7,662 bases of DNA from an uncultured Terriglobus sp. (GTDB lineage Bacteria; Acidobacteriota; Terriglobia; Terriglobales; Acidobacteriaceae): NCBI GenBank assembly GCA_937871605.1, contig CALMRM010000270.1, forward strand, positions 1-7,662, written 5' to 3'. Below the pieces are notes generated by a model, which was not told the DNA's origin, made no database searches, and was given only the letters and a program-made list of their open reading frames with translations. Both the position numbers and the translations under genes were made by a program. Each line of letters starts with the position of its first letter. Within the stretch, counting starts at the first letter, position 1. This document shows, one piece after another, positions 6,170 through 7,662 of the stretch.

Positions 6170-6513
6170 TTAACGACCTCAACCGCACGATGCTCACGGG
6201 CCACGTCGGAGCCGATGCCGAACAGCGTAGCGAGACAGCCCCTGTCACGTTCAACGTTGCCACGTCGGACCGGTGGGTAGACGACAAGAACCAGCGCCAG
6301 AGCCGCACCGATTGGCATCCTGTCGCTGTCTTCGGGAACCTGGGTAAGTACGCTGCCAACCTTAAGAATCGAGAACGAGTGTAAGTTGAAGGACAGAGAA
6401 TTACGCGCAGCTATGAGAAGCCTGCCGGTGATGGGACCGTGACCGTCTCCGTGACGGAAATTGTTGCCACCCAGATCGAGCGCGTCGCGGCAGCCAGCAC
6501 CGAGAGCGAATGA
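6166..6513 (+). pseudogene. ssb: Single-stranded DNA-binding protein (SSB, OB-fold) interrupted by one in-frame TAA
   Basis: SSBs coat single-stranded DNA; conjugative elements often carry their own. From ATG 6166 the first 72 residues give most of an OB-fold: LNRTMLTGHVGADAEQR, then VTFNVATSDRW, and TDWHPVAVFGNLGKYAANL, with aromatic positions W37, W50 and F56 as in bacterial SSBs. Codon 73 (6382-6384) is TAA. The same frame then continues for 42 codons with VEGQRITRSYEK and a final strand ending at TGA 6511-6513. SSBs normally read V-Y/F-V/I-E-G here (VYIEG in E. coli), so the stop replaces that aromatic residue; TAC or TAT to TAA is a single base change. Without the stop the protein would be 115 residues, essentially one OB domain, ending ASTESE with no acidic DDIPF-type tail. 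Either this is a recent nonsense mutation, a sequencing error, or the 72-residue fragment is what is made. Confidence 0.85.
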
Positions 6514-6518
6514 AACAC

Positions 6519-6533
6519 GACGCGTCCCGCGTC
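6519..6533 (+). other. Small hairpin in the ssb-virB8 gap
   Basis: GACGCG (6519-6524) pairs with CGCGTC (6528-6533) across the 3-base loop TCC. It lies in the 50-base gap after the ssb stop, ahead of the virB8 ribosome binding site. It is followed by CCCC rather than a T-run, so it is not a standard terminator. It contains the same GACGCGTC octamer as the hairpin at 1595-1612. Confidence 0.35.
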
Positions 6534-6563
6534 CCCCTTGCAACCCGAATGAGGAGCTGAAGC

Positions 6564-7436
6564 ATGGCAACACAGATCGCACCACTCACCGACGCCGCGT
6601 ACACCCCGGAGCAGGCCGTGCTCACCGATACCATCGCCAACGAGGTGTACGCCGCGCACTACAACGAACGCAGGACGAGCCGTATCATCATCGGCGGTCT
6701 TTCCGTTCTGCTGCTGGGATCGTTCGCCAGCATCGTCGCCCTGGCGCACAAGCCGACGATCAACCGCTACATCCGTATCGACGAGATGGGCAAGGCCCAG
6801 GCCATCGTCTATAGCGACCTGAACTACTCGCCGCAGGAGGGTGAGGTGCGTACCTACCTCACCGATTGGGCCAACTACCGCTACACGTTGAGCCGGGAGA
6901 CCGTCGCGAAGAAGTACCCGCTCAACTACTACTTCCTCTCCCAGACGCTAGCGACACAGCTCATGGGCGAGGACAACGCCAACCACACCATCTCGCAGGT
7001 TGCATCCGGTCAGGTCGAGCAGAGTGACGTGGACGTGCGCAACGTCACCATCACCAGCATGGCTAAGGAGCAGGTTCAGGGAGCGGTACTTGCGAAGGGC
7101 ACGGCGCTGGTGAGCATCGACAAGCTCTACTCACCCCGCAACTCCAGAGAGCCGCGAACGGAGCACTGGATGCTCTCCGTCACGTACTACCTGAATCCCA
7201 AACAGGTGTCGGACCAGGCCAAAGTCTTTCCGCAGTTCGAAACGATAAACCCACTCGGTCTGACCATCACCGAGTTCCACGAGAACCGCATGGGCATCGA
7301 TCAAGTTCATGCTGCCGGAACCACACTCCCGACATCGCAAGCCTCGACAGCACGCCCACTCGCACCACAAAGCCCATTCCTTCCGACGCCCCAGCCGGCA
7401 ACACCAGCCGTAGCGCAGCCAGGAGTCGCGCAGTGA
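6564..7436 (+). CDS. virB8: VirB8/TrbF-family inner-membrane assembly protein
   Basis: VirB8/TrbF is a bitopic inner-membrane protein whose periplasmic NTF2-like domain nucleates assembly of the secretion machine. The 290-residue product has a cytoplasmic N-terminus (1-40), one membrane segment (about 41-61, IIIGGLSVLLLGSFASIVAL) and a periplasmic domain (about 65-245). That domain contains the family-typical VRTYLTDWANYRYTLSRETV, KKYPLNYYFLSQ and WMLSVTYYLNPKQVSDQAKV segments. The last 35 or so residues are a Pro/Ala/Thr/Gln-rich, probably disordered tail. GAGGAG (6551-6556) sits 7 bases before the ATG. Its TGA overlaps the GTG of the next gene (GTGA, 7433-7436). The gene appears intact, unlike ssb just upstream. 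Confidence 0.94.
   Translation: MATQIAPLTDAAYTPEQAVLTDTIANEVYAAHYNERRTSRIIIGGLSVLLLGSFASIVALAHKPTINRYIRIDEMGKAQAIVYSDLNYSPQEGEVRTYLTDWANYRYTLSRETVAKKYPLNYYFLSQTLATQLMGEDNANHTISQVASGQVEQSDVDVRNVTITSMAKEQVQGAVLAKGTALVSIDKLYSPRNSREPRTEHWMLSVTYYLNPKQVSDQAKVFPQFETINPLGLTITEFHENRMGIDQVHAAGTTLPTSQASTARPLAPQSPFLPTPQPATPAVAQPGVAQ
7421..7425 (+). promoter_or_regulatory. Ribosome binding site for the GTG-started virB11
   Basis: AGGAG lies 7 bases before GTG 7433, inside the 3' end of virB8. Together with the GTGA overlap it fixes the virB11 start and suggests translational coupling. Confidence 0.65.
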
Positions 7437-7662
7437 GCTACGACCTCATCCTGCCGTTCTTTCCTGAAGAGATTCGGACGCTGTTGTTAGACCCAACCAT
7501 CTCCGACCTGATGGTTAACGGCACGAGCGGCGTGTATGCCGACCGTGCCGGCGTGGTGGAGCGGGTGAGGCTTACCGAGGCGTACACCAATGAGCGTCTG
7601 ACTGCTGCCATCGAGCGTGTTGCGCGCAAGCTGGGGCAGGACCTCACACACCAGAACCCCAT
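7433..7662 (+). CDS. virB11: VirB11/TrbB-family secretion ATPase, N-terminal fragment (3' end cut by window edge)
   Basis: This is the start of the hexameric traffic ATPase of the VirB11/GspE/CpaF superfamily, which works with VirB4 at the cytoplasmic face. Seventy-six codons are visible from GTG 7433 to the window end. They open MSYDLILPFFPEEIRTLLLD and continue with the highly characteristic N-domain strand LLDPTISDLMVNGTSGVYAD. After it come an ADRAGVVERV segment, a helix (NERLTAAIERVARKLGQ) and the beginning of the family's 'NP...DARL' region. The Walker A and B motifs lie beyond the window. The start overlaps the virB8 stop by four bases and has a good ribosome binding site. The superfamily call is firm. 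VirB11/TrbB rather than another member is inferred from context. Confidence 0.88.
   Translation, partial: MSYDLILPFFPEEIRTLLLDPTISDLMVNGTSGVYADRAGVVERVRLTEAYTNERLTAAIERVARKLGQDLTHQNP

Noticed and set aside
6382..6384. Stop-codon reassignment or programmed recoding as the explanation for the ssb TAA
   Set aside because: TAA ends three neighbouring genes normally, and there is no visible recoding structure or slippery sequence; a point mutation is simpler.
6073..6585. Minus-strand open frame of 170 residues over the small membrane gene and ssb
   Set aside because: It is antisense to the recognisable OB-fold, has no ribosome binding site or family resemblance, and is best seen as a shadow.
1..7662. 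CRISPR array, tRNA, rRNA, insertion sequence or internal promoter
   Set aside because: No regularly spaced repeats, cloverleaf, rRNA-like tract, transposase or terminal inverted repeats were seen, and no convincing -35/-10 pair stood out in the short gaps.

Overview
The window lies inside a type IV secretion / conjugation gene cluster of the Trb/VirB (P-type) class. All genes are on the plus strand, packed head to tail with short gaps or 1-4 base overlaps. A signal-peptide VirB9, a VirB10 with one inner-membrane anchor and a lipoprotein point to a diderm host. Base composition is about 50-65% GC by spot counts. The general look of the proteins resembles plasmid or integrative-element Trb loci of Acidobacteriota, but that is a low-confidence impression and no marker gene here fixes the taxon.

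Layout: 2-1522 is the C-terminal two thirds of the VirB4/TrbE ATPase, cut by the left edge. 1690-2529 is VirB9/TrbG, with a possible longer start at 1519. 2533-3843 is VirB10/TrbI and 3865-4674 is VirB5/TrbJ. A hairpin at 4681-4709 precedes a small lipoprotein at 4728-5012, in the TrbK position. 5034-5906 is VirB6/TrbL. 5906-6169 is a small GTG-started single-span membrane protein. 6166-6513 is a single-stranded DNA-binding protein gene interrupted by an in-frame TAA. 6564-7436 is VirB8/TrbF. 7433-7662 is the GTG-started N-terminus of the VirB11/TrbB ATPase, cut by the right edge.

Working together: VirB4 and VirB11 power assembly and transport. VirB6 and VirB8 form the inner-membrane platform, and VirB10 spans to the outer-membrane ring made with VirB9. 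VirB5/TrbJ is a periplasmic or pilus-associated component. The lipoprotein may be an entry-exclusion factor or an outer-membrane core lipoprotein. The SSB would coat transferred single-stranded DNA if its reading frame were intact. VirB2/VirB3 (TrbC/TrbD), the coupling protein and the relaxase are not in the window.

Most notable points: the ssb gene has an ochre stop exactly where SSBs normally have the aromatic residue of the V-Y-V/I-E-G strand; an undescribed small membrane protein is translationally linked to both virB6 and ssb; the gene order is permuted relative to RP4 trb; and three hairpins sit in the three longest gaps. I saw no CRISPR array, tRNA, rRNA, insertion sequence or convincing promoter. 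No gene-free stretch exceeds about 170 bases.
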